Positions 20,149 through 30,724 of a stretch of 64,000 nucleotides of DNA are shown here, piece by piece (the first letter of the stretch is position 1; every line of letters starts with the position of its first letter). The stretch comes from Tridacna crocea (Eukaryota; Mollusca; Bivalvia; Cardiida; Cardiidae). The translations under genes were made by a program, and so were the position numbers. The notes beneath the pieces are model-generated. The model was not told where the DNA came from, did no database searches, and saw only the letters and a list, made by a program, of their open reading frames with translations. The DNA lies in NCBI GenBank assembly GCA_943736015.1, contig OX031072.1, positions 996,501 through 1,060,500 of the forward strand, in the 5' to 3' direction.

Positions 20149-20385
20149 GCATTTGCAAAACGTATCGACCCAAGTCAGCCTGCGCAATCTGCAAAGGCTG
20201 ACCTGGGCCGAAACTTTTTTCCTTTTGACAAATTTTCTGCATCCGAAAGGACCGGTGTGCCTTATGTGATTCAGAAGTCTGTTATATGAAACAGATTTTC
20301 GGGATAAATAATCTGTGACGACTTGCTTTGTACCACGCTTCACGAAAATGCATCAAGCCCCCTTTTCACAGAGCATTCTTTGAAA
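20149..20385. mobile_element. Family C element
   Basis: The core at 20156-20220 (CGTATCGACCCAAGTCAGCC, GGCTGACCTGGGCCGAAAC) is followed by the family 3' flank, ending CCCCCTTTTCACAGAGCATT. Confidence 0.75.
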
Positions 20386-20619
20386 TAGAACTGACTGTGC
20401 TAAATAAGTAAATTTGTCTTTCAACGAATAAAAAAGTTGATAGTAAAAGAGGAAAATGCCCAAAAAAACTTTTCTCCGATTTTTACGGACTTCTTTGATT
20501 TATTCTCTGTGGAATTATAATGAATGTAGCTGTAATTTGTTTTTTATTATCGAATTGAAAATTTGATTTTGGTTATTCAGCAGGATATGGTATAATCCAC
20601 TACCACACCATACTGGCTC

Positions 20620-20912
20620 GTAACGACCCCTTGAAGATCCCTTGGAGATTCTTGCATGGAAATCGTGTATGAAATTTCTTTCACAGTGTTGAAAACAATG
20701 TGGAGAAAAGGATATAATGACACAGACATACTTTATTACGTATCCTGTAAGGCAATATATGGTTTTACCAGATCTGTGGTCATGTGTCTATGTCTGTGAT
20801 AAAATGCTAGTTACCAATATTTTATACTTTCCTCTTATTGCTTTTAAAAGCCCCGACTTTTTTTCTTCAATGTCATTAAAACATGGTTTGTGTGGTAAAA
20901 GATTTAGGTCGT
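20620..20912 (+). mobile_element. Family A remnant with an internal insert
   Basis: The left hairpin arm (GAAAACAATGTGGAGAAAAG) and the right part (AAAATGCTAGTTACCAATAT) are separated by about 80 bp that begins CACAGACATA and ends TATGTCTGTG, a 10-bp inverted repeat. Confidence 0.6.
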
Positions 20913-21220
20913 GCTTGAATGACAGACAGTTCCGGTGCCAACGTAACTGGTTGTTTCTTAAAAAAAACAATTTGTAATTAAATTGAAATTTCTCAAATCA
21001 ATTTGAAACCATTGGTTCGTTTGAAATATAATTCTCTATACTCCGCTTGTCTCATTTAAAACGTAATTAGTGCCACACAAAATGTAATGAATATTTTTAT
21101 ACAGTAAAAGAAGGTTCAAAATCTTTAATTACAAGGTTTCGTTTTTAGTAAGATTAGATTTCTTTATTTGTTTGACGTTTAACGTCATTTTCAGTGATAA
21201 TGCAAGCCTGGCGATCCCTC

Positions 21221-21424
21221 TATTTTTCTTAATCCTGTAAGAAGAAGGCTTTAAAACATTGTGGGGAAAAAGAGGAAAAGCTGGTTACCAACATTTTCTC
21301 TTTTTCCCCACAATGTTTTAACTCTTCCAAAATGGTGTTGTTTCAGACGTTTATATTATGGTCTGCAAATATTTCCATTCAAGATCGAAGAGTCTAAAGT
21401 TTGGCCGTCTGGTAGAGAATTTAC
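21221..21424 (-). mobile_element. Family A MITE, diverged
   Basis: The hairpin at about 21256-21322 (AACATTGTGGGGAAAAAGAG) and the arm TATTATGGTCTGCAAATAT are clear. It runs directly into the next A copy. Confidence 0.75.
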
Positions 21425-21633
21425 CTACTTTTTTACGACCCGGAGAAAGAAGCTTTTGGGAAACATTGTGGGAAAAGGAGAAAATGCTGGTAACCAGTAT
21501 TTTCTCCTTTTCCCACTATGTTTTTTAACCTTCACAAAAAAAAAAAAACAACAAATTTTCACTTTTATTTTGTCGTTTGTAAGTGCTTTCGATTTGGACA
21601 AAGCTAAAATTTTGTCGTCTGGTAAAGGATTAA
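21425..21633 (-). mobile_element. Family A MITE
   Basis: The hairpin is at about 21460-21526. An A run of 14 lies in the distal arm. TTAA at 21630-21633 follows GTCTGGTAAAGG. The left terminus is fused to the previous copy. Confidence 0.85.
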
Positions 21634-22447
21634 AGTACAAAGACTCCGCAGTGTCTCTCAGTAGTGGTAACGTTATTACGTCAGAAAAGGCGACAAATAC
21701 TGGCTAATATAATTACGTGCAATTTATAGAAATACCCCCCCCCCCCCTCGCACAGCAAGCATTTCCCCTTTTATGACAATATTTATTATCTATCTCAATA
21801 CACTGATGATAATTCTCTCTATGATCTCACATGGCCATGCCAGACGATGACAACTAAGTGCTCCGAACATATTTAGTTCGTTTTCTCGAAATAGCATTTC
21901 GTTTTCTCGAAATAGTATTCCGTTATTTCGAAATAAAAAATATGTAGAGTATGACACCCACCGGGCTACGTACTATACCTACTTTCTCTCGCGCAAATAA
22001 CTTTTTTTAATTTCATTAATACTTTATATTCATTTCTCATCTTTAATTTTCCCCCAATCATCAATTCTCCAATCAGTTAGGCATTTCTGTCATTTTACAG
22101 CCCTCCTATTACGAACGGCAAGAAAAGGGGGGTATCACGTGATTCTATATATAGCGCGCCAATGACAGTTAGCAATGACATAAACAACCTCGATGAAGTT
22201 ATTCACATCTATCTATTTGTCGGTGAAAACTTCAATCGGAATAGATAAAACACTTTAAAAATGAATGTATGAACTGTCTGTCAACTGAAATATCGTTAGA
22301 AAGATTTTGATAGAAAATTGAAACTCAAGTTTCTTTTGTAAGAGGAGGCTTACAATTTTCAGAACGGTAAACCGGCGTATTTCCGGGCGATGAATGTATC
22401 GATCTGCTATACATATCAATTCGCCGGATACAGCTGAAGGATATCAG
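21634..22447. other. No gene; minor repeats
   Basis: Contains a C run (21737-21748) and three copies of a CGTT(TTCT)CGAAATAG motif at about 21888-21940. A CACGTG/TATATATA pair at 22137-22155 resembles a promoter but has no gene after it. Confidence 0.45.
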
Positions 22448-22504
22448 TGATAGCTCCCATCACCCGAGATCTGCCGAATGTGTGTGATGTATCACGAAGA
22501 TGCA
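22448..22504. repeat. Short dispersed repeat
   Basis: GATAGCTCCCATCACCCGAG to GTATCACGAAGATGCA is the second copy of the 13507-13566 sequence. Confidence 0.55.
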
Positions 22505-22732
22505 TTAACCCTTTCCCAAACGGCAAATTTTGGACCAGACCAAATTCAAAGCATTTTGCAGATGACAAATTAACAGTTGCTAAAAATATGATTTTTCTAT
22601 ATGATAGGACAGAAAACATTGTGGGAAAAGGAGAAAATGCTGGTTAACAGCATTTTCTCCTTTTCCCACAATGTTTTTAAAAGGCTTTCATTCCTGACCC
22701 GTAAAACCAGGGATTGTTTGGGAAAGGGTTAA
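22505..22732 (+). mobile_element. Family A MITE, complete
   Basis: TTAA at 22505-22508 and 22729-22732. Both ends are of the CCCAAAC / GTTTGGG type. The hairpin at about 22613-22679 has a GGTTAAC centre. Confidence 0.92.
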
Positions 22733-23017
22733 ACACCCTTTTGCTAGAGTATGGCTAAAATCTTAGTTTTTCTAACATCGTTGAAACACAGTTGAATTCT
22801 TCTCGTATATAGTAAGAAGGGACTGGGTTTGCAACTGTTCCGTATGTTAGTTGAATATATTGTGGCAGTTGCACAAAGTGCTCTGGCTGAGCATTGAAGA
22901 AAAAAAAAACTTGATGCATTTTTTAAAAGCAAGCATTTAAGCAAAAAAATGAGTTTTTGATTTTACGGTAAGATCCACAACAAGTACATTTTCATTTAAC
23001 AAGCAGTTTCGTTGAAA

Positions 23018-23329
23018 TGATATCCCCCGCCAAAATAGACCTTTTCAAAAATTGACGCGACCGCGTAACTCAAAATCGCTCTCTGTCGGCCATTTTGTAT
23101 CGAATAAAAAACAAACAAACCAAAAAAAAGAAAAATAGTACATCGGCGGAATAGGTTTTTGTACAGCTATATAAAGTTTCACTAAATTCCGTCCAATGGT
23201 ATTGGAGACATTCCCCGGACGGCAAGATGGACGGATGGTAGATGGACGGACGGACGGACGCACGGACGAATAGAAGGACGGACAGACAACGCTAAAACTA
23301 TATCCTTCCGCCTTCGGCGAGGATAATAA
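23018..23329. mobile_element. Helitron-like element with GGAC tract and terminal hairpin
   Basis: It begins GATATCCCCCGCCAAAAT. A (GGAC)n-like tract (23215-23285) is followed by a hairpin, CCGCC-TTC-GGCGAGG (23307-23321), and GATAATAA. The hairpin complements the GATATCCCCCGCC start. It is similar in plan to 17.4, 32.9 and 40.2 kb. Confidence 0.6.
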
Positions 23330-23619
23330 CAACCTTAAACAGGTGAGCGAGTAAAAACTTTAAAACCCTCTTGTAACGGAAAAGTGCTTAAAAATTCGGA
23401 GAAGAAACAGAAAAAAAAAAATCCAATCACGTGACCGAACAGGGTTTTATAATTTCTAATATTGTTGAAACACGGCCGAGACCTCTCGCAATAGAATCTG
23501 GTGACGAGAATCCAGTAATCTAATCACTCTCATCTAAAACAATATTTGCAAGTTAAATTTTATATTAGCACCAGGAAACACAAGATAATGTTACCTCTGT
23601 GTTGTCTTATCCCTTATAA

Positions 23620-23787
23620 CAGCTTTGCACGACTTACAGTCCTTTTGCGGACAGTGTAGATCAAAGATCAGACTGCACAAACGTGCAGTCTGATCTTTGA
23701 TCTATACTGTCCGATATTGTGTGAAGGGTGATGTACTTCTGGCTTAGACAGCAATGATATATAGCAATGAGAAATACGAATTGACCT
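23620..23787 (+). mobile_element. Family B variant
   Basis: The palindrome at 23646-23713 is nearly perfect. The flank TTCTGGCTTAGACAGCAATG recurs after the B copies at 24.2, 24.6, 24.8, 26.3 and 26.5 kb, so this is a B subfamily with its own 3' arm. Confidence 0.8.
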
Positions 23788-24033
23788 GCAACATGCTAAA
23801 GAGGGGCTTTCGGATATTTGCGTAAAGTGTCGTCTCGGATCAGACTGCGAACTCCCCGCAAGACTAATCCGAAACGACATTTTCCGTTTTTAGGTAATTC
23901 TCTATTTTTGCGCAAGTCTACTATAGGAAAAAATGTAATGTACTCGTTAAGTGCCGTCTCGGATAAGCCTGCGCGGACTGCGCAGGCTAATCCGAGACGA
24001 CACTTTACGCAAATGTCCGAATGCTTCTTTTTT
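23788..24033. mobile_element. Family D MITE
   Basis: The ends are GGGGCTTTCGGATATTTGCG and CGCAAATGTCCGAATGC. It has two internal dyads: GTCTCGGATCAGACTGCG/.CTAATCCGAAACGAC, and GCCGTCTCGGATAAGCCTG against CAGGCTAATCCGAGACGAC. Confidence 0.8.
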
Positions 24034-24059
24034 CTACATGGTCTTGTCCCTTCTGGTAG

Positions 24060-24275
24060 ATATGCACGACTTAAAGATCTTTTGGTGACAGAAACAGTCA
24101 AAGATCAGAGTGCATTGAATGTGTAAGCTGATCTTTGATTTATACTGCCCGGTATCGTGTAAGGTGTAATTCTCATTTGTATTTCTGGCTTGAAACATCA
24201 ATCGATTCTGTGCTGGGAAATACGAGCTAATGTTGCTGCGATAGGATCTTACCTCATACGGTTGCCAAGCATGAC
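24060..24275 (+). mobile_element. Family B variant
   Basis: A decayed palindrome at about 24090-24152, followed by the subfamily arm TTTCTGGCTTGAAACATCAA and GGTAATGTT-like sequence. Confidence 0.7.
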
Positions 24276-24503
24276 TTAACTTATTACCACACGACAATAT
24301 TTTAGGCTTGTCCAAATCGAAAGCATTTGCAGACGACAAAGTAAATAAGACTAAAAGTTGGAAATTTGTTTGTGAAGGGTTGAAAACATTGGGGGAAAAG
24401 GAGAAAATGCTGGTTACCAGCATTTTCTCCTTTTCCCACAATGTTTTCTAAAGGCTTCTTTCTCAGGGTCGTCAAAAGTAGGGAATGAGTGGTAATGGGT
24501 TAA
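24276..24503 (+). mobile_element. Family A MITE, complete
   Basis: TTAA at 24276-24279 and 24500-24503. The hairpin at about 24384-24450 has one G-for-T change. The ends are of the ATTACCACAC / GTGGTAATGG type. Confidence 0.92.
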
Positions 24504-24514
24504 AACGTTTATAC

Positions 24515-24660
24515 GGTCACCTTTTGTGCAGTCTGATCTCTGATCTACACTCTCAGATTTAACGTGAAGTAGAATTCTTAATGTATTTCTGGCTTGAACA
24601 GAAATTGATATATCACTTCGGAATACGAAGTAACGTTACTTCGATAAGATCTTACCTTAT
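24515..24660 (+). mobile_element. Family B variant, left part missing
   Basis: Starts in the middle of the palindrome (TGTGCAGTCTGATCTCTGAT) and continues through the 3' arm CTGGCTTGAACAG. Confidence 0.65.
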
Positions 24661-24880
24661 AAGAATGCTAAGCACGACTTAAGACACTTTTGCAGACAGT
24701 GCAGATCAAAGATCGGACTGCACAAAAGGTGAAGTCTGATCTTTGATCTACACTACCCGATATCGTGTGAAGTGTAATTCTTAGAATGTTTCTGGTTGAA
24801 ACATCAATTGATTCTGTACTGGGAAATACAAGGTAATGTTACTGCGATTGGATCTTAACTATTATGGGTGCTGAACGAAG
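24661..24880 (+). mobile_element. Family B variant
   Basis: Palindrome at 24690-24755 (GCAGACAGTGCAGATCAAAG), then the CTGGTTGAAACATCAATTG arm. Confidence 0.75.
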
Positions 24881-24887
24881 TTTAAAG

Positions 24888-25217
24888 CCTTTTTGCCGAC
24901 AGTGTAGATTGATTTTTAACCCTTTACTCCATAGATACTCATTTCTACGCATTGCTTGTTGGAGCCTTTCGAAAACATTGTGGCAAAATATGAAATTGCT
25001 CGTGACGAGCAATTTCACCTTTTGTCACAATGTTTTCTATGCTATCAAAAGGTGTCATATATACATAAGAAACAGCTTCATCCTTGCTGTTATATAGGGT
25101 CAATTAGAGATACCATAGAAATGCCTCATGAGGTAAAATTCAAACTGCCCAGAACCTGCACAGAGCAAGCAGTCTGATCTTTCATCTACACTCTCTGATA
25201 TTGTGTGGAGTGTAATT
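24888..25217 (+). mobile_element. Family B palindrome split by a family E element
   Basis: GCCGACAGTGTAGATTGAT breaks at TTAA (24916). The other half resumes near 25143 as ACTGCCCAGAACCTGCACAG and GCAGTCTGATCTTTCATCT. Confidence 0.75.
24916..25142 (-). mobile_element. Family E hairpin MITE
   Basis: TTAA then CCCTTTACTCCATAGATACT. The hairpin at about 24973-25038 is built around GCTCGTGACGAGC. The distal arm CACCTTT..ATCCTTGCTGTTATATAGGG ends CATGAGGTAAAATTC, a decayed GGTAAAGGGTTAA. Confidence 0.85.
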
Positions 25218-25218
25218 C

Positions 25219-25430
25219 TAAACCCTTTGACTGCTAAGCGCGACTCGCTGACCTTTTGCGGACAGTGTAGATCAAGATCAGACTGCACAGAACGTGCAGT
25301 CTGATCTTTGATCTACACTGTCCGATAGAGAGATATTATTCCCCGAAATATAACTTTGAAGCAGCAATATTTGGATTATTAATATCGAATTAAAAATTTA
25401 ATTTTAGTAATATAGCAGTGTAAAGTAACG
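25219..25430 (+). mobile_element. Family B MITE, near full length
   Basis: AACCCTTTGACTGCTAAGCG starts it. The perfect palindrome is at 25259-25325. The long arm contains ATATTTGGATTATTAATATC, the uninterrupted form of the A insertion site in the 12.7-kb copy. Confidence 0.85.
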
Positions 25431-25649
25431 GCCTTTTTTTAAATACAAATTCAAATGCTACATTTTCCATCTTTCATGATGTTTCTGTAATGTTTTAGAT
25501 CAAATTCACCCATATATATATCCATTTTGAAGTAGATGGATGAATATTAAAGGATTACAGCGAGGTCGAAATTTTTATTTCAAAACTGGATTTTCTTTCA
25601 AAAGTGAATCTAATATAGCAGGATGAGGCTTAAGGTATTTTGGGCTTAA

Positions 25650-25885
25650 TTAAACTATTAGATCTACCACACAATCCCTACTTTTGACGACCCTGAGAAA
25701 GAAGGCTTTAGAAAACATTGTGGGAAAAGGAGAAAATGCTGGTAACCAGCATTTTCTCCTTTTTCCCACAATGTTTTTTACCCTTCACAAAACAAATCTT
25801 TAATTTTCAGTCACTTTTATTTTGTCGTGTGCAAATGCTTTCGATTTGGACAAGCCTAAAATATTGTCATTTGGTAATGAGTTAA
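25650..25885 (-). mobile_element. Family A MITE, complete
   Basis: TTAA at 25650-25653 and 25882-25885. A 6-bp GATCTA insertion sits in the left end (ACTATTAGATCTACCACAC). The hairpin is at about 25713-25781. Confidence 0.9.
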
Positions 25886-25974
25886 AAAACAATCGATATA
25901 CAGCATTGAGAAATACGAAGTAATGTCTCTTTGATAAGATCTTCATGATCACGACTATTGGTGTTGAGCATAAT

Positions 25975-26013
25975 TTACAGCTCTTTTGTGGACAGTGTTG
26001 ATCAAAGATCAGA
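25975..26013. mobile_element. Family B half palindrome
   Basis: TTGTGGACAGTGTTGATCAA then AGATCAGAC, cut by the following A copy. Confidence 0.6.
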
Positions 26014-26178
26014 CAACACAAAAAACTAAATGCAACGTGTACTATGCTGTCTGTAATAGGGTAGGAAACATTGTTGAAAAAGGAGAAAATGCTGGTATCC
26101 AGCATTTTCTACTTTTCCAACAATGTTTTCCAAAGGCTTCTTTCTCAGTATCTTTAACATTGTGAGGTAAAGGCTTAA
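26014..26178 (+). mobile_element. Family A MITE, left-truncated
   Basis: Hairpin at about 26068-26134 with a GGTATCC centre and GTTGAAAAAGG stem variant. It ends GAGGTAAAGGCTTAA. It continues into a ~130-bp flank shared with 44.8 kb. Confidence 0.85.
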
Positions 26179-26310
26179 AGATCCATTTCCACCGGCCATT
26201 TTATTGCTCAGTGTGGCAATGTAACTTATTGTAAAACCATACATGATATATGCCACATATATATTTAGAGTGAATCTTTTAGGGTGATCCCTAGCAAATT
26301 TTGAGTAGTA
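26179..26310. repeat. Flank shared with 44828-44960
   Basis: GATCCATTTCCAC, TGGCAATGTAAC and GAATCTTTTAGGGTGATCCC are repeated after the A copy at 44.8 kb. The duplication therefore extends beyond the MITE. Confidence 0.8.
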
Positions 26311-26384
26311 TATTTCTGACTAGAACAGCAATTGATTCTGTACTGGGAAATACCAGATAATGTTGCTGCGATAAGATCTTAACT

Positions 26385-26560
26385 ACTATGGCTGCTGAGC
26401 TTCACTTACAGAGCTTTTGCAGACAATATAAATTAAAGATCAGACTACACAGATCGTGCAGTCTGATCTTTTATGTACACTGCACGATATCGTGTGAAGT
26501 GTGATATATTTCTAGAGTAAACAGTAATGATAGCACTGGGAAATAAAAGAATATGTTACT
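26385..26560 (+). mobile_element. Family B variant
   Basis: Decayed palindrome at about 26420-26487, then a CTAGAGTAAACAG arm. Confidence 0.65.
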
Positions 26561-26571
26561 TTGATACGATC

Positions 26572-26811
26572 TTAAACTCTTTACCAGATGTTGCGAGTTT
26601 GGAAGCGTCCAATTTATAAAGCATTTGCATAGGGAAAATCAAATGTGGCTCAATCTGTATGAGATATCTTAGAATTGTTGAATACAATCTGGAAAAGGGA
26701 TAAAATTCTGGGGTACTGGTTACCATTATTTTCTCCTTTTTTCTACAATGTTTTCAGAAAGTCCTTTAGCTCAGAATAGTAAAAGTACAGAATTGTGTAG
26801 TAATGGATTAA
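26572..26811 (+). mobile_element. Family A MITE, diverged
   Basis: TTAA at both ends (26572, 26808). The hairpin centre is expanded (CTGGGGTACTGGTTACC) and the stem is poorly paired. Confidence 0.8.
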
Positions 26812-26890
26812 TTCTGGTCCTCACTCAGGAAAAAAAATATTCATATTGACTTAACTGTCACGAGAGTGACTTTTGAATAACAATAATAAA

Positions 26891-27975
26891 CTAGAGGGCC
26901 GTAATGGCCCTGTATCGCTCCACTGACAAATAAGTAAAAACACTACTGGCCAAATATTACAATACTTAGCCAATTGGTTTCAAACTTGATGACTTACAAA
27001 ATATTTTCTATAAAATCTTACGAGAAAAGTAATGACTCCCAGGCAAAGCCATTTTTAACCACAAAGCTATAATTTCTTGAATCCTGGTGGAAGTCCACAA
27101 GTTAAAGCCCCATACCATATAAAACAGATCTACATTGTGTGGTTATAAACAAGAAGATTTTCAAAGTGTCCTCAATAAAAGGCCTAGTAAAACATGAGAC
27201 CCATGAGCCAGAGCTAAATTTAGCAGCCCTTGGGTCTTAAAATGAATAGTAACAAGAGGATTCATAAAGCTCCACCACGAAAGCCCATGTGACCTTTGGT
27301 GTGGGGACAAATTTGACCCCAATACTATCATTTGGGCTCTCTTGATAGAGGCCGACTAGATAAAGCTACAAGCAACATTCGGTAGTCCTAGGCCTTATTG
27401 CTAGGTATACAAGTACATTTTGAAAGTTTTCCCAATGTAAGCTCATGTAAAACTTGTGATCCCCCGGAACGAAGCCAAATTTGACCCCAGGGCTATAATC
27501 TGGGCATCCTTAGTAGACAGCCACTAGATAAAGCTACATGCCACATTTGGTAGCCCTAGGCCTTATGGCTAGGTACTAGAAGAGTTTTAAAAATTTGCCT
27601 ATCTAAGCCCACGGGGTGGTGCCAATCTTGACCCCAGGGCTTTTATTTGAAAAAAAAAAAACTTGGAGGAGGTCTACAAGATAAAGCTACATGCCAAATT
27701 TGGTAGCTCTAGGCCTTATGGTTTCAGACAAGAAGTTTTTTAAAGATTTTCAGTATTTTTCTCTTTTGTTGCTGTGGATGACTTTTTGAAGGAATCAAAA
27801 TCTTTCAATAAATTCTGAAGAGGACCATAGCACTAGCAGGATCATTTCTGTGAAGTTTCATCAAAATTCGACGGGTAGTTTCGGAGAAGATGTTTGAAAT
27901 AAAAGTTAACGTAAAACGGGACACCGGGCCATGGCATAGGACCGCTGGCTTTTGGCCATTAGAGGTTAAAAAAGA
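26891..27975. mobile_element. Older Helitron-like element with ~165-bp repeats
   Basis: The left end AGGGCCGTAATGGCCCT (26895-26911) then GTATCGCTC matches the 15.2-kb element. Internal units carry GATAAAGCTACATGCCA and TAGGCCTTATGG near 27357, 27530 and 27689. The 3' end retains GGACACCGGGCCATGGCATA and a worn hairpin. It is clearly older than the 145-bp element. Confidence 0.7.
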
Positions 27976-28090
27976 TTTGACAGACAGAAAACTTGATTGC
28001 TCGTCCTAAAAAACTATGTTCACTTTTCAGAATATTTTCAAAGCTGACTGTTTAGATCTATTCAGTACTGTAGTTAACATTCACTGTTGT

Positions 28091-28305
28091 TTAACCCTTT
28101 ATCACACAATGACGACTTTAAACACCCCTGAAGGAGAAAGCTTTTGGAAATATTGTAGGAAAAGGAGAAAATGCTGGTAACCAGCATTTTCTCCTTTTCC
28201 CGCAAAGTTTTTTACCCTGCTGGAAACAAACTTTATTTTTGAGTTCCGTTTACTTTGTCGTCTGCAAGTGCTTTTAATTTGGATTGTCGTATGGTAAAGA
28301 ATTAA
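28091..28305 (-). mobile_element. Family A MITE, complete
   Basis: TTAA at 28091-28094 and 28302-28305. The hairpin at about 28147-28212 has two stem changes. The distal arm is slightly shortened before GGATTGTCGTATGG. Confidence 0.9.
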
Positions 28306-28680
28306 CTGATGCTTAATTGAATTTTCCCAATAGGGTTGAACAACATTAAAACTGACAGTGAAACAAGATTTAATCGAGTCGAGATAGCTGGAGAATTGTT
28401 CTAATCTAATTTTCCGTTATCCTTATGTTAGAAACCACGACGCTGTGTCAATAATTAAGCAAATCCGAGTTCAATACCTATTGGCGGCATAAAACAATAT
28501 GGAATTTCCTCAGACAAGATATTGCAGAGATCCTGCCTAGTTTTTGGGGAAAGAAAGGAAAAAGCTCCACTTCTTTTATACAGCTGCAATATTTTGAAAA
28601 ATGGCGTAAAAGAAACTTCAAGCAAAGAAAATGTGATTGACTTTAATCTGTGACAGACATTGAAACCAATTGTAAACAAG
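28306..28680. other. No feature recognised
   Basis: A minus-strand frame of about 79 codons is present but shows no domain, and I do not call it. Confidence 0.45.
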
Positions 28681-28795
28681 GTTAACTCTCTCACTGCAGA
28701 TTGCGACTTAAATCTCTTTTACGAAAAGTGTAAATCAAAATCAGACTGGGCAGAACTTGCAATCTGATCTTGGATATACACTGTTTAGACTTTCG
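28681..28795 (+). mobile_element. Family B, diverged
   Basis: TTAACTCTCTCACTGCAG start, then a weak palindrome (GTGTAAATCAAAATCAGACT / TCTGATCTTGGATATACAC). Confidence 0.65.
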
Positions 28796-28811
28796 CCGAA
28801 ATCGAAATTTA

Positions 28812-29019
28812 AACCTTAGGCTGCCGAGTGCGACTCACTGACCTTTTACGGACAGTGTAGATCAAGATCAGACTGCACAGAACGTGCAGTCTGATCTTTG
28901 ATCTACACTGTCCGATAAGGTGATATTATTCCCAGAAGGAAACTTTGAAATAGCGATATTTGGGTTTGTACTATTGAACTGAACATTTCATTTTAGTTGA
29001 TTAGCAAGATAACGGTTAA
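28812..29019 (+). mobile_element. Family B MITE, full length
   Basis: AACCTTAGGCTGCCGAGTGC to GCAAGATAACGGTTAA. The palindrome at 28852-28917 is perfect apart from one length difference. Confidence 0.88.
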
Positions 29020-29089
29020 AACTTTCTCAAAACTTTCTTATTTTTTCCCCATTCGAGGTTGAAAGCGTCTGCAAACGGCAAATTAACCG

Positions 29090-29150
29090 AAGTTTTTAGA
29101 ACGTGCAAATCGATCATGAATCAACACTGTCAGGTATCAGATGTGTTGAG
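29090..29150. mobile_element. Family B remnant
   Basis: AGAACGTGCAAATCGATCAT and AACACTGTCAGGTATC resemble the second half of a B palindrome. Confidence 0.45.
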
Positions 29151-29172
29151 ACGTTTTCGACGAAATTAAATC

Positions 29173-29414
29173 TTAAGCCTTTCTCAAATAAGAATTTTTC
29201 ACTCTTCCAGGTTTAAAGCCTACGCAGATATAAGATTCGATAAAAGTGAATCGAAGTGCTCTTAAAATGTAGAAAACCGATTGTAAGAAATGGAGAAAAA
29301 TGGCGATAACCAGCATTTTCTCCTTTTCCCACAATGTTTTCAATGGCCGTCTCCCAATCCTCAGGGTAATCATAATTCCTTTATTTATATTGTTATTGTT
29401 AGGTAAATGATTAG
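29173..29414 (+). mobile_element. Family A MITE, diverged
   Basis: TTAAGCCTTTCTCAAATAAG starts it. The right hairpin arm is intact while the left (GATTGTAAGAAATGGAG) is worn. It ends GGTAAATGATTAG. Confidence 0.75.
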
Positions 29415-29420
29415 TCAGAT

Positions 29421-29646
29421 TTGACCCTTTCCCAAACAATCCTGGTTTTTACGGGTCAGGAATAGAAGCCTTTTGAAAACATTGTAGGAAAAGGAGAAAA
29501 TGCTGGTAACCGGCATTTTCTACTTTTACCACAATGTTTTCAACCCTATCATGTAGAAAAATCATCTTTTTAGCAACTTTTAATGTCATCTGCAAAATGC
29601 TTTCAGTTTGGTCTGGTCAAAAATTTGCCGGGTGGGAAAGGGTTAA
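29421..29646 (-). mobile_element. Family A MITE
   Basis: TTGACCCTTTCCCAAACAAT to GTGGGAAAGGGTTAA, so both ends are of the CCCAAA type. The hairpin is at about 29476-29542. Confidence 0.88.
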
Positions 29647-29882
29647 ATTCATAATAATTTGTTTATTTTTAGTATTAATGTGATACCTTTCACTTAAATC
29701 ATTTTCAGTTGAAAGTTAAGTTAAGCAAAGATTTACCCGATTGTTTTTATTTAATATAACGAAGTTTCATTTATAACGAAATGAATTTGATTTTCAAACG
29801 AAACAATTAGATCTAACCCCTGGAAACATACTTTGAATTAAAATGGATGACAGACAAGAAAGATATGAAGACAAACATAGCC

Positions 29883-29924
<42 letters not shown>

Positions 29925-30186
29925 AGACAGAGAGACAGACAGGCAGACAGACATAATTTATTTAGCTTATGTTTTTATAATAATATTATTCCGTATTTAC
30001 CCTGGGTTGGTTACTTTCACATTTATATATACAAGTTAAAGATTTAGCGATGAAGAAATTTACGACATCGTTCTAATTCGATATTACGAGGTTTGGTTTG
30101 TAACGAGTTGGCTTTAATTCGATGATGACTCCATTTGATTTTACTCCTATACTAGATTTGCAAACAAAGGGCCTCGTAAACATCCT
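29647..30186. other. No gene; (GA)n microsatellite
   Basis: A (GA)n run of about 20 units lies at 29884-29924, followed by CAGACAGACAGG units. The rest is AT-rich and unassigned. Confidence 0.6.
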
Positions 30187-30280
30187 TTAACCTTAATCAC
30201 ACAATCCAGACTTTTAACAACCCTGGGAAAGAAGCCTTCTTTGAACATTGTGTGAGAAGGAAAACATGCTGGTAGCCAGC
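30187..30280 (-). mobile_element. Family A MITE, cut at the hairpin centre
   Basis: TTAACCTTAATCACACAATC to GGAAAACATGCTGGTAGCCAGC, then unrelated sequence. The break lies right after the dyad centre. Confidence 0.75.
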
Positions 30281-30491
30281 AAGTAATGTAACATTGTACA
30301 ACCCCTGTTAATTTTTGAGAGGTATAAAATTGTCTTCGGAAACGAAAACAGATAAATTATTAAACGCAGGAAAATCAAAGGAATGAATAATTTATTTGCA
30401 AGTTTATACGATACCAATAAATCATGTTACAAATAAGTCTAGAATTACATTTTTTCCCCTCAAATTAGTTTTACGATACTTTAAAAATTAC

Positions 30492-30724
30492 TTAACTCTT
30501 TACCAAACGACAAAATTTTAGACAGGTCCAAATTTAAAAGCACTTGCAGACGACAAAATAAACGTAACTCAAAAATTGATTTTTTTTTTTTCAAACAGGG
30601 TAGAAAACATTGTGGGAAAAGGAGAAAATGCTGGTTACCAGCATTTTCTCCTTTTCCCACAATGTTTTCAAAAGGCTTCTATGTCAGGGTCATAAAAACG
30701 AGGGACTGTTTGGTGAAGGGTTAA
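30492..30724 (+). mobile_element. Family A MITE, complete
   Basis: TTAA at 30492-30495 and 30721-30724. The hairpin at 30603-30669 is a perfect 67-nt palindrome. Confidence 0.93.

Noticed and set aside
22130..22165. Possible pol II promoter (CACGTG plus TATATATA)
   Set aside because: No open frame or exon-like sequence follows. AT-rich TATA-like strings are common here.
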